Shown: positions 1 through 8,561, numbered from the stretch's first letter. The stretch: 64,000 nucleotides of DNA from an uncultured Saprospiraceae bacterium (GCA_937139495.1 CAKZQC010000007.1:35650-99649), one strand, 5' to 3'. The notes: generated by a model from the sequence alone, not told the origin. Made by a program: numbers and translations.

Positions 1-165
1 GTACGGCTCTGCTAATCAACTACAACTCTTACCTCCCAAGAGGTAATCCACCTTTCACTATTCATTATTTTTTTTACATTAGCACGATTTTTTTTGCCTT
101 TCGGGCAATGGGCTACTGATGCCTATTGCGAAGCAAAAAAATAGCTTATTTTACTCTTATTTCAA

Positions 166-1158
166 ATGAACATACATACTATATTAGAGAATTTTAGTCA
201 CGCTCCTGTTTTGTTTTTCTTTCTTGGTGTATTGGCGGTTGTCGTTAAGTCCGATTTGGAGATACCACCACAAATTGGCAAATTTTTAGGCATTTATCTT
301 TTATTTGATATTGGTATCAAAGGTGGAGAGCACCTTTTTGAGAGTGGATTTACGCCACAAGTATTGACCGTAGTAGCGGTATGTGTATTGGCTTCTTTCA
401 TTACTCCATTTATTGTATATTTTGTACTATCCAAAAAGTTTTCGGTCGTAGATGCAGGAGCCGTAGCCGCTGCTTATGGCTCTATTTCTGCTGTTACTTT
501 CGCTACTGCTACTTCTTTTCTAGAAACACAAGGTGTCACCTTCGGTGGATATATGGTAGCTGGTATGGCACTCATGGAATCACCAGCTATTATAGCAGGT
601 CTAATTATTATACACCTCTACAAGAAAAAAGCAGAGCAAGCCGATGACGACATAATGAGCAGCAAAGTTGACATCAAACATATCTTGCGAGAAGCCTTCT
701 TCAATGGCTCTGTATTTTTGCTAGTCGGTAGTATGGTTATTGGCTACCTAGTAGGTGATGGTGGCAAGGAAGAATTGACTCCTTTTGTAGGTGACATTTT
801 CATCGGAATGCTTTCTTTGTATATGCTCGATATGGGTTTGATAGCTGCACGACGTATGAAAGAACTAAAAGGGAATGCTGGTTTTGCCATTGCATTCGGT
901 ACTATTTTTCCGTTAGTATTTGGGGGCATTAGTATTGCCATTTGTTATGCACTAGACTACAGTGTCGGCGATGCGCTACTACAAACTATTTTATTGGCTA
1001 GTGCTTCTTATATAGCAGTACCTGCTGCCATGCGTTTGGCTGTACCTGAAGCGAATATGAGTATCGTACTATCTATGACATTGGGTATCACCTTTACTTT
1101 CAATATTTCTATTGGAATACCTGTTTATTATTATGCGATACAAACACTTTGGGCTTAA
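166..1158 (+). CDS. sbtA: Sodium-dependent bicarbonate transporter, SbtA family
   Basis: This 330-residue polytopic inner-membrane protein matches the SbtA (DUF897) sodium/bicarbonate symporter family. About ten hydrophobic segments are visible, split by a charged cytoplasmic loop near residues 150-170 (KKKAEQADDD). Conserved glycine/alanine-rich stretches such as AAAYGSISAVTFATA and a GMALMESPAI segment are typical of the family. The ATG at 166 is the first in frame and follows an AT-rich leader. It is followed after 45 bp by a PII-like protein, the same pairing as cyanobacterial sbtA-sbtB, which strongly supports the assignment. Bicarbonate uptake in a presumed heterotroph would supply carboxylases. 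The substrate has not been shown for Bacteroidota members. Confidence 0.88.
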   Translation: MNIHTILENFSHAPVLFFFLGVLAVVVKSDLEIPPQIGKFLGIYLLFDIGIKGGEHLFESGFTPQVLTVVAVCVLASFITPFIVYFVLSKKFSVVDAGAVAAAYGSISAVTFATATSFLETQGVTFGGYMVAGMALMESPAIIAGLIIIHLYKKKAEQADDDIMSSKVDIKHILREAFFNGSVFLLVGSMVIGYLVGDGGKEELTPFVGDIFIGMLSLYMLDMGLIAARRMKELKGNAGFAIAFGTIFPLVFGGISIAICYALDYSVGDALLQTILLASASYIAVPAAMRLAVPEANMSIVLSMTLGITFTFNISIGIPVYYYAIQTLWA

Positions 1159-1203
1159 ACCATTTTTTGAAATTTTATTTCATTACTAACAAAACAAACA
1201 ATC

Positions 1204-1515
1204 ATGAATCAATATAATAAAGTAGAAATCATCGTTTCGGATATATATTTGGATAAAATCATAGAAAAATTGGACAGCCTTGGAGCTACAGGCTATACTA
1301 TACTCACTATTGAGGGTGGCAAAGGGATCAAAAAAGGACGACAACAAATTGATGGTTTGCTCCCAACTACACACAACTCACTTTTGTTTACGATAACGAG
1401 CGAAGAGATTACGCAAACTATTATTGCACAAGTACAACCTTTCCTCAACAAAGTAGGCGGTTTGATTATCGTCTATCCAATTACTTATGCCAGCGGGCTC
1501 CCTCTTCAAAAATAA
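1204..1515 (+). CDS. sbtB: PII-like signalling protein, SbtB type
   Basis: This small 103-residue protein has the ferredoxin-like PII fold pattern: an N-terminal beta strand (KVEIIVSDIYLDKIIEKL), then LGATGYTILTIEGGKGIKKG leading into the T-loop, and a C-terminal strand ending in VGGLIIVYPITYA. It lacks the classical GlnB uridylylation context. Its position 45 bp behind sbtA and 6 bp before the next gene marks it as the SbtB-type regulator of the transporter. Known SbtB proteins bind adenine nucleotides, including AMP, cAMP and c-di-AMP, and gate SbtA. Whether this one does so is inference. A simple soluble trimer in the cytoplasm or at the membrane is expected. Confidence 0.82.
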   Translation: MNQYNKVEIIVSDIYLDKIIEKLDSLGATGYTILTIEGGKGIKKGRQQIDGLLPTTHNSLLFTITSEEITQTIIAQVQPFLNKVGGLIIVYPITYASGLPLQK

Positions 1516-1521
1516 GAAACA

Positions 1522-2265
1522 ATGAAAAACTATAAATTAATAATCTGCCTATGGTGCAGTATGGCGTTAGCCTGCTCTAGTACCAACTTACAAGCTCAAA
1601 CTGTTCATGGTCAACCTGATATTTGGCTGTTTTGGCACAACAATTATAAATTTGCCGAAAAATGGTCGGTACAAACAGAAGTTCACATGCGTTTCGATGA
1701 TTACTTTCGATACAAAGAACAGTTTCTGTTTCGTCCATCCATCACTTTTCAACCAGCCAAACAGGTCAGTTATAGCTTGGGATATACCTATATTCATACC
1801 TTCCCTTATGGGCAATACCCATTAGCAACTGACCGACCCGAGCACAATATTTGGGAACAAGTACAGTTCAAACAAAAAATCAAGAAAGTAAGCTTGACGC
1901 ATCGTCTGCGACTAGAGCAGCGTTTTCAGAGTTCGTTTGATTCCGAACAAAACAAATTTGACTTTGCAGAGGTACAATATGGCAATCGTTTCCGCTATCG
2001 CATTTCTATCAAAGTTCCGATTACGGACAAGTTAAGTTTCCACGCTTTTGATGAACTTTGGATTCGTTCTACCAACAAAATAAAGGATATTAGTTTTGAT
2101 AGAAACTGGTTTTATGCAGGATTGGGCTATCAATTTACGCCTGCCGTAGGGCTTCAGCTGGGTTATTTGCATCAATATATCAAAAATAACGCAACGCTTT
2201 TTGAGCAGCATCATACCATGCAGTTGACTCTCAAAACAGTCATTGGCAAACCAAAAACTACTTAA
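1522..2265 (+). CDS. DUF2490 outer-membrane beta-barrel protein
   Basis: This 247-residue protein has a cleavable signal peptide (hydrophobic residues 5-20, then SSTNLQAQ). The rest is an alternating aromatic/polar beta-strand pattern (DIWLFWHNNYKF, YSLGYTYIHTF, FYAGLGYQF) typical of the DUF2490 family, which is probably an outer-membrane barrel. It starts 6 bp after the PII-like gene, so it is most likely the third gene of an sbtA-sbtB operon. A role as an outer-membrane pore or envelope partner for anion uptake is inference. The gene is followed by a repeat fragment and a strong bidirectional terminator. Confidence 0.72.
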   Translation: MKNYKLIICLWCSMALACSSTNLQAQTVHGQPDIWLFWHNNYKFAEKWSVQTEVHMRFDDYFRYKEQFLFRPSITFQPAKQVSYSLGYTYIHTFPYGQYPLATDRPEHNIWEQVQFKQKIKKVSLTHRLRLEQRFQSSFDSEQNKFDFAEVQYGNRFRYRISIKVPITDKLSFHAFDELWIRSTNKIKDISFDRNWFYAGLGYQFTPAVGLQLGYLHQYIKNNATLFEQHHTMQLTLKTVIGKPKTT

Positions 2266-2271
2266 TAAAAC

Positions 2272-2316
2272 CACTTTACTACTAGATACTACAAGTTGGA
2301 CTTCCAATAATAGCTT
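2272..2316 (-). repeat. R1 dispersed repeat, partial copy 1
   Basis: The reverse complement begins AGCTATTATTGGAAGTCC and matches the left half of the R1 family seen at 17212, 26651, 34636, 56410 and 63733. This copy is truncated and lies directly behind the DUF2490 stop codon. Confidence 0.65.
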
Positions 2317-2373
2317 TCGGTTACGCTATCAACACTTGCAGCGTCTTATTATCCAATCAAGTAGTACCATACA

Positions 2374-2416
2374 ACTAAAAAGCCTTTCTCCAATAGTTGG
2401 AGAAAGGCTTTTTAGT
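2374..2416. terminator. Bidirectional intrinsic terminator
   Basis: This is a perfect 18-bp inverted repeat (2374-2391 and 2399-2416) with a 7-nt loop. Its arms begin with A-rich and end with T-rich runs, so it can terminate the rightward sbtA operon and the leftward acyl-CoA dehydrogenase gene. Confidence 0.85.
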
Positions 2417-2448
2417 TCAGAGCGTGTCTTAAACACGGTGTGTTTCAT

Positions 2449-4242
2449 TTATTTGAAACAGTATTTGTTTGCTGCAATCAATTCTGCCGCAATTGCTCTA
2501 CGCAATTCTTTCGTATTGACAAAGTCATGCTTCGTATAGCGCTTGATACCCAACATCAACATTCTTTTGGTATCGCCATCAGCCCAAGAAGCTACTGCAT
2601 TCTTAGCGTGTGTGCTACATCTTTCGATAGCATCATTGACATAAACTTTGGTCATATTAAGTTCTGCTTGACAATTTGCTTCACCACGTACACTTACTGC
2701 TTTTTCTGTTGCCAAAATAGCCGATTCACATACATACAATTCAGCCAAAATATCTGCCAAATTCATCAATATTTCTTGCTCATCTTGTAGCTTAGTCATC
2801 AACTGTTGAGCGGTAGCACCTGCTACTGCCAAAAATAGTTTTTTGAGGTTTGCTACATGTCCTTTTTGATCAGCCAATACACCTGTTGGTTTATCACCAA
2901 AACTTGGCATAGAAGTCAATTCTTTCTGTACAGCCATAGCAGCCGACATCATATCTATTTTGCCACCCATTGCACGCTTCAATAGCATGTCAATAGAAAG
3001 CATTCTGTTAATTTCGTTTGTTCCCTCAAATATACGATTGATACGAGCATCTCTATAAGCCGCTGCCATTGGCATTTCTTCCGAGTAGCCCATTCCACCA
3101 TATATTTGTAGTCCTTCATCGACTACATAATCGAGTACTTCCGACCCCATTACTTTGAGGATAGCACATTCGATAGCAAACTCTTCAGCGGCACCCAATA
3201 GTGCTTCTCCTAGTGTTTTGCCATCGGCCTGCAATTTGTGCTCTAGCTTAGAAATATCTCTAGCAGAACGGTGCATAGCGGTTTCTACTGCATAAATGCG
3301 AATGGCTTGTTCCGCTAGTTTGTGTTGGATTGCTCCAAAATTGCCAATCGTTTTGCCAAACTGCTTACGCTCATTGGCATAGCCAATAGAAAGTGTACTC
3401 AATTCCTTGCTCGCTCCTAGTACTCCACCACACAACTTGATACGTCCAATATTCAAAATATTGAAGGCAATTTTGTGTCCTTTTCCTACTTCACCCAACA
3501 AGTTTTCTACGGGTACTTTTACGTTCTCGAAAAATACTTGACGAGTAGAAGAACCTTTAATACCTAATTTTTGCTCCTCTGCTCCTAGCGATACGCCTTC
3601 CCAGCCACGTTCTACGATAAACCCAGTAAATTTGTCACCACCTACCTGAGCAAATACCGTAAATACATCGGCAAAACCACCATTAGTGATCCACATTTTT
3701 TGTCCATTAAGGATATAGTGCTTGCCGTCGTCGCTCAATACTGCCTGCGATTTGGCAGACAAAGCATCAGAACCCGAAGTAGGCTCTGTCAAACAATAAG
3801 CAGCAAACTGGTCACCAGCAATCAATGATGGCAAGTATTTGCTTTTTTGTGCGTCTGTACCGAAATACAAAATTGGCAACATACCAATACCGATATGAGC
3901 ACCAAAAGATAAAGAGAATGAACCAGCAGGACCTAGCTTAGAGGTTAATGCCATATTGGTTTCAAAATCCTGCATAAATCCACCATATTCTTCAGGAAAA
4001 GCGGTACCTAGCAACCCTAAATCACCTGCTTCTTTGAGTAGTTTTTTAGTCAACTCTATGTCAAGCTTTTCTATCTTGTCAGCAACAGGCAATACTTTGG
4101 TACTGACAAAATCTTCTACCATTTTGAGTACCATTACTTGTTCTTCATTAAAGTCTTCTACAATAAAGACATCTTGAGGGTTAGTTTCTGTCACTAAAAA
4201 CTCACCTCCTTTTATCATCTTACCAGTTCCTTGATTGTCCAT
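2449..4242 (-). CDS. Acyl-CoA dehydrogenase with C-terminal extension (VLCAD-like)
   Basis: This 597-residue FAD enzyme would catalyse the alpha,beta-dehydrogenation of acyl-CoA in beta-oxidation. The N-terminal helical domain spans about residues 30-145. The flavin-binding middle domain contains AAYCLTEPTSGSDA (148-160) and WITNGG (184-189). The C-terminal helical domain contains YANERKQFGKTIGNFGAIQHKLA and the segment YRDARINRIFEGTNEINR, where Glu406 is the expected catalytic base. About 170 extra residues follow the usual ~400-residue core, as in very-long-chain and Bacteroidota acyl-CoA dehydrogenases. The gene is monocistronic and convergent with the sbtA operon. A longer-chain preference is inferred only from the architecture. 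Confidence 0.92.
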   Translation of the reverse strand: MDNQGTGKMIKGGEFLVTETNPQDVFIVEDFNEEQVMVLKMVEDFVSTKVLPVADKIEKLDIELTKKLLKEAGDLGLLGTAFPEEYGGFMQDFETNMALTSKLGPAGSFSLSFGAHIGIGMLPILYFGTDAQKSKYLPSLIAGDQFAAYCLTEPTSGSDALSAKSQAVLSDDGKHYILNGQKMWITNGGFADVFTVFAQVGGDKFTGFIVERGWEGVSLGAEEQKLGIKGSSTRQVFFENVKVPVENLLGEVGKGHKIAFNILNIGRIKLCGGVLGASKELSTLSIGYANERKQFGKTIGNFGAIQHKLAEQAIRIYAVETAMHRSARDISKLEHKLQADGKTLGEALLGAAEEFAIECAILKVMGSEVLDYVVDEGLQIYGGMGYSEEMPMAAAYRDARINRIFEGTNEINRMLSIDMLLKRAMGGKIDMMSAAMAVQKELTSMPSFGDKPTGVLADQKGHVANLKKLFLAVAGATAQQLMTKLQDEQEILMNLADILAELYVCESAILATEKAVSVRGEANCQAELNMTKVYVNDAIERCSTHAKNAVASWADGDTKRMLMLGIKRYTKHDFVNTKELRRAIAAELIAANKYCFK

Positions 4243-4299
4243 TCTTATATATAAATTGATTGATAATTAACTTTTTGGTTAAATCCTTTTTTAATGGGA

Positions 4300-4330
4300 C
4301 AAATGTAAATCATTCTTATTACAAATTCAA
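4300..4330 (-). promoter_or_regulatory. Candidate promoter of the acyl-CoA dehydrogenase gene
   Basis: On the minus strand a TACATTTG element (4300-4307) fits the TAnnTTTG -7 consensus, and a TTG lies about 20 bp upstream (4328-4330). The implied leader is about 50 nt. Confidence 0.35.
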
Positions 4331-4424
4331 GTTTTAGACTAGCTTTCAGCGATTATTGAAAGTTATTTTACAATTTATTTTGACCTCTTAATGATTTGTT
4401 ATCTTTTATTGCCACAAAATATGG

Positions 4425-4432
4425 TACTTTTG
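4425..4432 (+). promoter_or_regulatory. TAnnTTTG -7 element upstream of tatD
   Basis: TACTTTTG lies 30 bp before the ATG at 4463. It would be inside the gene if translation began at the upstream ATG at 4391, so it also argues for the shorter start. No clear -33 TTTG at normal spacing is visible. Confidence 0.4.
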
Positions 4433-4462
4433 TGCTTCAAATCAAAAAAATATAATTCGGCT

Positions 4463-5230
4463 ATGCAGTTAATCGATACCCACGCACACCTCTACGCTTC
4501 TCAGTTTGACCAAGACCGTGAAGTGATGCTCGAACGTGCTCAACAACATGGAATTGAGCATTTCTTTTTGCCCAACATTGATTTAGAGTCCATTGATGGT
4601 ATGTTGGCACTAGAAAAAACCCACCCTGATAGTTGCCACGCTATGATGGGGTTGCACCCTTGTTCGGTCAACGCCAACTACAAAGCTGACCTAAAAGTAA
4701 TAGAAGAATGGCTACAAAAGCGTCCTTTTTGTGCCGTCGGCGAAATTGGATTGGATTATTATTGGAGCAAGGATTTCGTGACCGAACAGCAGGCTGCTTT
4801 TCGATTGCAATCCAATTGGGCAAAAGATCTTGATGTTCCCATCGTGATTCATGCTCGTGATTCTATCGACGACCTTATCAAAATTGTACGAGAAGAAAAA
4901 ACAGACAACTTTAGAGGTATTTTTCACTGCTTTGGTGGTAGCTTAGAGCAAGCGCAACAGATTATTGACCTCGGATTCCTATTGGGAATTGGTGGGGTTT
5001 TGACATTCAAAAAAGCAAAATTGGACGAAGTCCTACAACACATAGACCTACAACATTTAGTACTCGAAACAGATGCCCCTTACTTGGCTCCTACGCCTTA
5101 CAGAGGTAAGCGCAACGAAAGTGCTTATGTAGAAATTATTGCCGAAAAATTGGCAGAAGTAAAGCAAGTAGAAGTGGCAGAGATAGCAAGAATAACGAGC
5201 CAAAACGCCTTGCAACTATTTGGGATGTAG
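4463..5230 (+). CDS. tatD: TatD family metal-dependent DNase/hydrolase
   Basis: This 255-residue TIM-barrel hydrolase of the amidohydrolase superfamily carries the family metal ligands in order: DTHAHL near the N-terminus, GEIGLDYYW mid-protein, VIHARD, GIFHCFGG and ETDAPYLAP near the C-terminus. I chose ATG 4463 because family members begin directly at the (M)xIDTHxHL strand, and because a promoter -7 element lies between the upstream in-frame ATG (4391) and this one. Related enzymes have Mg-dependent 3'-5' exonuclease or deoxyribonuclease activity, but the substrate here is unknown. It is followed by an unusually strong hairpin terminator. Confidence 0.9.
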   Translation: MQLIDTHAHLYASQFDQDREVMLERAQQHGIEHFFLPNIDLESIDGMLALEKTHPDSCHAMMGLHPCSVNANYKADLKVIEEWLQKRPFCAVGEIGLDYYWSKDFVTEQQAAFRLQSNWAKDLDVPIVIHARDSIDDLIKIVREEKTDNFRGIFHCFGGSLEQAQQIIDLGFLLGIGGVLTFKKAKLDEVLQHIDLQHLVLETDAPYLAPTPYRGKRNESAYVEIIAEKLAEVKQVEVAEIARITSQNALQLFGM

Positions 5231-5235
5231 TCCAG

Positions 5236-5294
5236 AAAAAGGCAATAAAAAAAGGGGAAGCGATAATCGCTTCCCCTTTTTTTATTGCCTTTTT
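5236..5294. terminator. Very strong bidirectional terminator
   Basis: This is a perfect 29-bp inverted repeat (5236-5264 with 5266-5294) around a single central base. It contains a GC-rich core flanked by seven A or seven T residues, and sits between the convergent tatD and DUF547 genes. Confidence 0.85.
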
Positions 5295-5306
5295 CAAACA
5301 GTTTTT

Positions 5307-6422
5307 TTACTGCTTATTCAATTTCCAATCATACTCTTTGTAGCTAACTTTGGCGTTGTCTTTTATGGTTTCGTTGCTGTACTTCTGCACATAAGAAAGT
5401 ACTTTATCCTTGCCACCAAAATCACTAGCATACCAATCAAATATTTTGGATATTTGGATGCTTTTGGTACTCAAACTATTGTACTTATTATTATTTATAA
5501 ACGCCTTTGCTTGTGCCTCATAATAACGCTGTACATTGCTTTCTGTCCAAGCTTTGTTGAGCAATGGCGGACAAGAAGCAGCTGCACAATTGACGGCAAA
5601 ATGCACACGTGGCTCTCCAAATTTCTTTAACAATTTATCTTTTTCGATTTGGTTGAGTGTGTAAGATTTGCCTCCTACTGTCACTTTTTCGGTATCCCAA
5701 ACCTTGCCACCTGCTATGTCCGTAATACTATTGACAGGATAGTTTTTGACAATCGTCATTATCGTAAAAGCATTGTAGAGATTGATCCAATATGCCATTT
5801 CTTTATTTTTGGACCAACTGCTTTCTGGGGCATTATTAGCCAATAGCTCTATGTACTGCTGAAGAGCTGCTTTTTCTTTCTGAAACCCTCTATAATCAAC
5901 CATTCCTGCACTGTTGACATGGCGGCGAAGTAAGCCATCAAAAATATCGTGATTGTAAGCTGGTTTAGTTATTTTGGTCACTTCTGTAGTTGTTTTTGTT
6001 GGTGTATTTTTGGTGACAACTGGAGGCTCTTCGGGTTTGGGTTGATTGCGAGGGTCACTCATATCATCAGGATTATAAGAATCATCGGCTACTGCTACTT
6101 TATTATTAGTAGTTTTTTTTGGCGTGGTGCTTTGAGGCTTTTTATTGGTCGTTTTGGTAGGCTTATCCGTGCTAGTGTAGTTCATCAACTTTGCATCGAC
6201 CGCCTCCTTTTCATTGAGGTCTTTTTGCATATCGTTCACATCATCTCGTGTCACGGTGTCAGGTGTCAGCACCTTTTCATCAAGCGGCTTGACTTGATTG
6301 GATACATCAGGTGTTTCTACATCATCTACGGAAGGTACACCTGTATCCGTAGCAGGATTATCGTTGGTACAAGAGATGGCAAACAAGACCAGTAAGCAAG
6401 CACTAAATAGTATATTTTTCAT
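5307..6422 (-). CDS. DUF547 domain lipoprotein
   Basis: This 371-residue protein starts with a lipoprotein signal peptide (MKNILFSACLLVLFAISC, lipobox Cys18). A long, low-complexity Thr/Lys/Pro/Asp-rich linker covers about residues 20-150 (for example KPTKTTNKKPQSTTPKKTT). The C-terminal 210 residues are a DUF547 domain, recognised by MAYWINLYNAFTIMTIVKNYP and the signature RVHFAVNCAAASCPPL. DUF547 has no settled function; its conserved His/Cys pair has suggested a hydrolase. The linker would let the domain extend away from the membrane anchor. The gene is a single unit ending at the shared terminator. Confidence 0.85.
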   Translation of the reverse strand: MKNILFSACLLVLFAISCTNDNPATDTGVPSVDDVETPDVSNQVKPLDEKVLTPDTVTRDDVNDMQKDLNEKEAVDAKLMNYTSTDKPTKTTNKKPQSTTPKKTTNNKVAVADDSYNPDDMSDPRNQPKPEEPPVVTKNTPTKTTTEVTKITKPAYNHDIFDGLLRRHVNSAGMVDYRGFQKEKAALQQYIELLANNAPESSWSKNKEMAYWINLYNAFTIMTIVKNYPVNSITDIAGGKVWDTEKVTVGGKSYTLNQIEKDKLLKKFGEPRVHFAVNCAAASCPPLLNKAWTESNVQRYYEAQAKAFINNNKYNSLSTKSIQISKIFDWYASDFGGKDKVLSYVQKYSNETIKDNAKVSYKEYDWKLNKQ

Positions 6423-6617
6423 AGTTTCTAATTATGTTTTTTTTTGTTAAATAAACGGTTCGGATTCAGGGCAATCAAGGTGTTGCTATACCGCAAATGA
6501 ATTAGCGATAAGCTCTTATTAATACAATTATCCACCTCTTTATGTTCTATTATTGCGACAAGCTACCTATATTTATAACAAAATCCCCCACTCACTACCT
6601 CCCTAAATATACGCTCT

Positions 6618-7007
6618 ATGTGCGACTTAACACAAGGTTTTCGATTATGCAGCTGCGCTGCCAATGAATTAGCTCCAGAAGATATTGGCTGGATTCTCAA
6701 ACGAATCAATCACGACATCATGCCACCTCCTTTGGTAGGGACTACCGCTATCAATTTCACTTCGTTGAGTGAGGCAGAAATCAAAAAAAAACTCCTTCAC
6801 TTATTGAATACAACAGCTTGTTTTGACTTTGAATATCAACCCAAGGAATCTGATTTTCTGTACTTACGAGTAAATTTGCCAAACCACCATTGGTTTCATT
6901 TCAGTTATCTGAATGGAGCTTGGAAAGAAGAGCGCCAAAATCACCTGAGTACTTGGCAGCGTCAATTGGAACATTACAAGCAAGGCAAAATAGAACTGCT
7001 CAAATAA
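6618..7007 (+). CDS. Unknown 129-aa protein, tandem copy A
   Basis: I do not recognise this family. The protein has no signal peptide or membrane segment and starts MCDLTQGFRLCSCAANELA, with three cysteines in the first 13 residues. It then has an IGWILKR segment, a helical stretch (EIKKKLLHLLNTTACFDFEYQP) and a beta-rich end (YLRVNLPNHHWFHFSYLNGAWKEE). It is followed after 48 bp by a paralogue of identical length. The first ~76 coding bases differ from the paralogue at one silent site, while the middle has diverged. Expression is supported by conservation of the reading frame in both copies. Confidence 0.75.
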   Translation: MCDLTQGFRLCSCAANELAPEDIGWILKRINHDIMPPPLVGTTAINFTSLSEAEIKKKLLHLLNTTACFDFEYQPKESDFLYLRVNLPNHHWFHFSYLNGAWKEERQNHLSTWQRQLEHYKQGKIELLK

Positions 7008-7055
7008 AAACAATCAAATATTCATTCGCTCAACTACCCCAAAACAATATGCTCT

Positions 7056-7445
7056 ATGTGCGACTTAACACAAGGTTTTCGATTATGCAGCTGTGCTGCC
7101 AATGAATTAGCTCCAGAAGATATTGGCTGGGTGCTACGCCGACAAGACCCCAAAAAGAAATATCCCAAAATTATGGGCAAACCCTTCATGCCTACTTTTT
7201 CGGGTACTGATTTGGAAATCAAACAACAACTGCTACACCTACTCAATACAACAGCTTGTTTTGATTTTGAATACCAACCTAAGCGGTTCGATTTTTTGCA
7301 GTTGCGTGTCAACTTGCCCAATCATACTTGGTTCCGCTTTAGTTATCAGAACGATGCTTGGATAGATGACCGCAGTACCAAATTTAGCAGCTGGAGACAG
7401 CAACTAGTATCGTACAACAAAGGAAAAATATCGACCGATTTGTAG
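7056..7445 (+). CDS. Unknown 129-aa protein, tandem copy B
   Basis: This is the second copy of the pair. It shares the first 25 residues exactly with copy A and the segments LLHLLNTTACFDFEYQP and LRVNLPNH.WF.FSY. The region around residues 28-50 (RRQDPKKKYPKIMGKPF) differs strongly from copy A. This pattern of identical 5' end, variable middle and conserved 3' half suggests either recent gene conversion of the 5' end or a constant recognition segment joined to a variable specificity segment. The function is unknown. The next gene, surE, has its own promoter-like sequence and is probably separate. Confidence 0.75.
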   Translation: MCDLTQGFRLCSCAANELAPEDIGWVLRRQDPKKKYPKIMGKPFMPTFSGTDLEIKQQLLHLLNTTACFDFEYQPKRFDFLQLRVNLPNHTWFRFSYQNDAWIDDRSTKFSSWRQQLVSYNKGKISTDL

Positions 7446-7515
7446 GTACTACCCTACCAAAACCGCCGTTGCCGAAAGGCAAATCCAATTCTTTGGGTAA
7501 GAGTAAAACGTAGCG

Positions 7516-7547
7516 TTTGTTTTCTATCTCAAAAATAGTTTACTTTG
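7516..7547 (+). promoter_or_regulatory. Candidate surE promoter
   Basis: TTTG (7516-7519) is separated by 20 bp from TTACTTTG (7540-7547), a one-mismatch version of TAnnTTTG. The ATG follows 38 bp later. Confidence 0.4.
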
Positions 7548-7585
7548 CAACATTGACACATTGAAGTAATTCAAAAAAATAATCC

Positions 7586-8362
7586 ATGAGCCAAAGAAAA
7601 ACAATACTCATCAGCAATGATGATGGCATTACTGCCAAAGGGATAAAAAGCCTAATAGAAGTAGCCAAACAATTTGGCGATGTTTATGTCGTAGCACCTG
7701 ATAGCCCACAGTCGGCACAGGGACACGCCATTACCCTCGAAGACCCTATCCGAATCTACAAAACTGATATTTTTGGCGAAGAAGTAGTCGCCTACGAATG
7801 CAGCGGCACGCCTGTCGATTGCATCAAAATAGCCAAACACCTCGTACTCAAAGGCAAAAAAATTGACCTATGTGTATCTGGTATCAATCACGGCTCCAAT
7901 GCTTCGACTAATATTATCTACTCTGGAACGATGTCCGCAGCTATGGAAGCAGCTATGGAAGGCATTCCTGCTATCGGGTTTTCGTTGCTCGACTACCAAG
8001 CCGATGCCAACTTTGACGGAGCCAAGGCATATGCTCAAAAGCTAATCGCAGAAGTGCTAGAGAACGGCATGGGCAATGCCAATTTATTGAATGTCAATAT
8101 CCCTCAATTGCCTGCTGACCAAATCAAAGGCATGAAAGTTTGTCGACAAGCCAAAGGCTACTGGAAAGAAGATTTTCTGGAAGGAAAAGACCCTATGGGC
8201 AGAGCTTATTATTGGCTAACAGGCAAGTACGAATACCAAGACCAAGGTGAAGAATCTGATATTTGGGCATTAGAAAACGGCTATGTTTCTATCGTACCCG
8301 TACAATATGATTTGACCGAATATTCGTCCTTAGATAGCTTGCAAAAGCTAGAAAAACTGTAA
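7586..8362 (+). CDS. surE: 5'/3'-nucleotidase SurE
   Basis: This 258-residue survival protein SurE is a metal-dependent phosphatase of nucleoside monophosphates. The metal ligands are visible: Asp12 and Asp13 in ISNDDG, Ser43 in APDSPQSAQGHA, and Asn101 in SGINHGSN. The core spans residues 5-190, and the C-terminal swap arm (YYWLTGKYEYQDQGEESDIWALENGYVSIVPVQYDLT) is complete. The length is normal. The Bacteroidota-type version starts with MSQRKTILISNDDG. It stands alone, followed by a short structured intergenic region and a small membrane protein. Confidence 0.95.
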   Translation: MSQRKTILISNDDGITAKGIKSLIEVAKQFGDVYVVAPDSPQSAQGHAITLEDPIRIYKTDIFGEEVVAYECSGTPVDCIKIAKHLVLKGKKIDLCVSGINHGSNASTNIIYSGTMSAAMEAAMEGIPAIGFSLLDYQADANFDGAKAYAQKLIAEVLENGMGNANLLNVNIPQLPADQIKGMKVCRQAKGYWKEDFLEGKDPMGRAYYWLTGKYEYQDQGEESDIWALENGYVSIVPVQYDLTEYSSLDSLQKLEKL

Positions 8363-8561
8363 CCAATCGTTTGTTCGTGCATTATTTTGTTGAGTTTGCC
8401 TTTGCAGGGCTTTGTTGAGCCAACTGCAAACGGCTACTTTTTTGTTTCATTGTTGATTCTTGCCCTTGCGGGCAATTGTTGAGTCAATTGTAGCTTAAAC
8501 AGAGCTCGAAGAGCGAACAAACAATTGCCGCAGGCAAACTCAAAAACAAAAAAAATAAATT
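8363..8561. other. Structured intergenic region with repeated TTGTTGAG motifs
   Basis: There is no gene here. The stretch contains several TTGTTGAG/TTGTTGAT motifs and the palindromes TTGCCCTTGCGGGCAA (8460-8475) and TTGCCGCAGGCAA (about 8524-8536). It also has a long-range inverted match between GAGTTTGCCT near 8393 and its complement near 8533. It could fold into a leader for the downstream membrane protein; this is inference. Confidence 0.4.

Noticed and set aside
4391..4462. Upstream ATG extension of tatD
   Set aside because: A promoter -7 element lies between this ATG and the conserved start, and the extra residues are not part of the TatD fold.
5220..5630. 136-codon frame opposite the DUF547 gene
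   Set aside because: It runs through the tatD terminator and lies antisense to the conserved DUF547 domain; its composition is Phe/Leu/Ile-rich noise.
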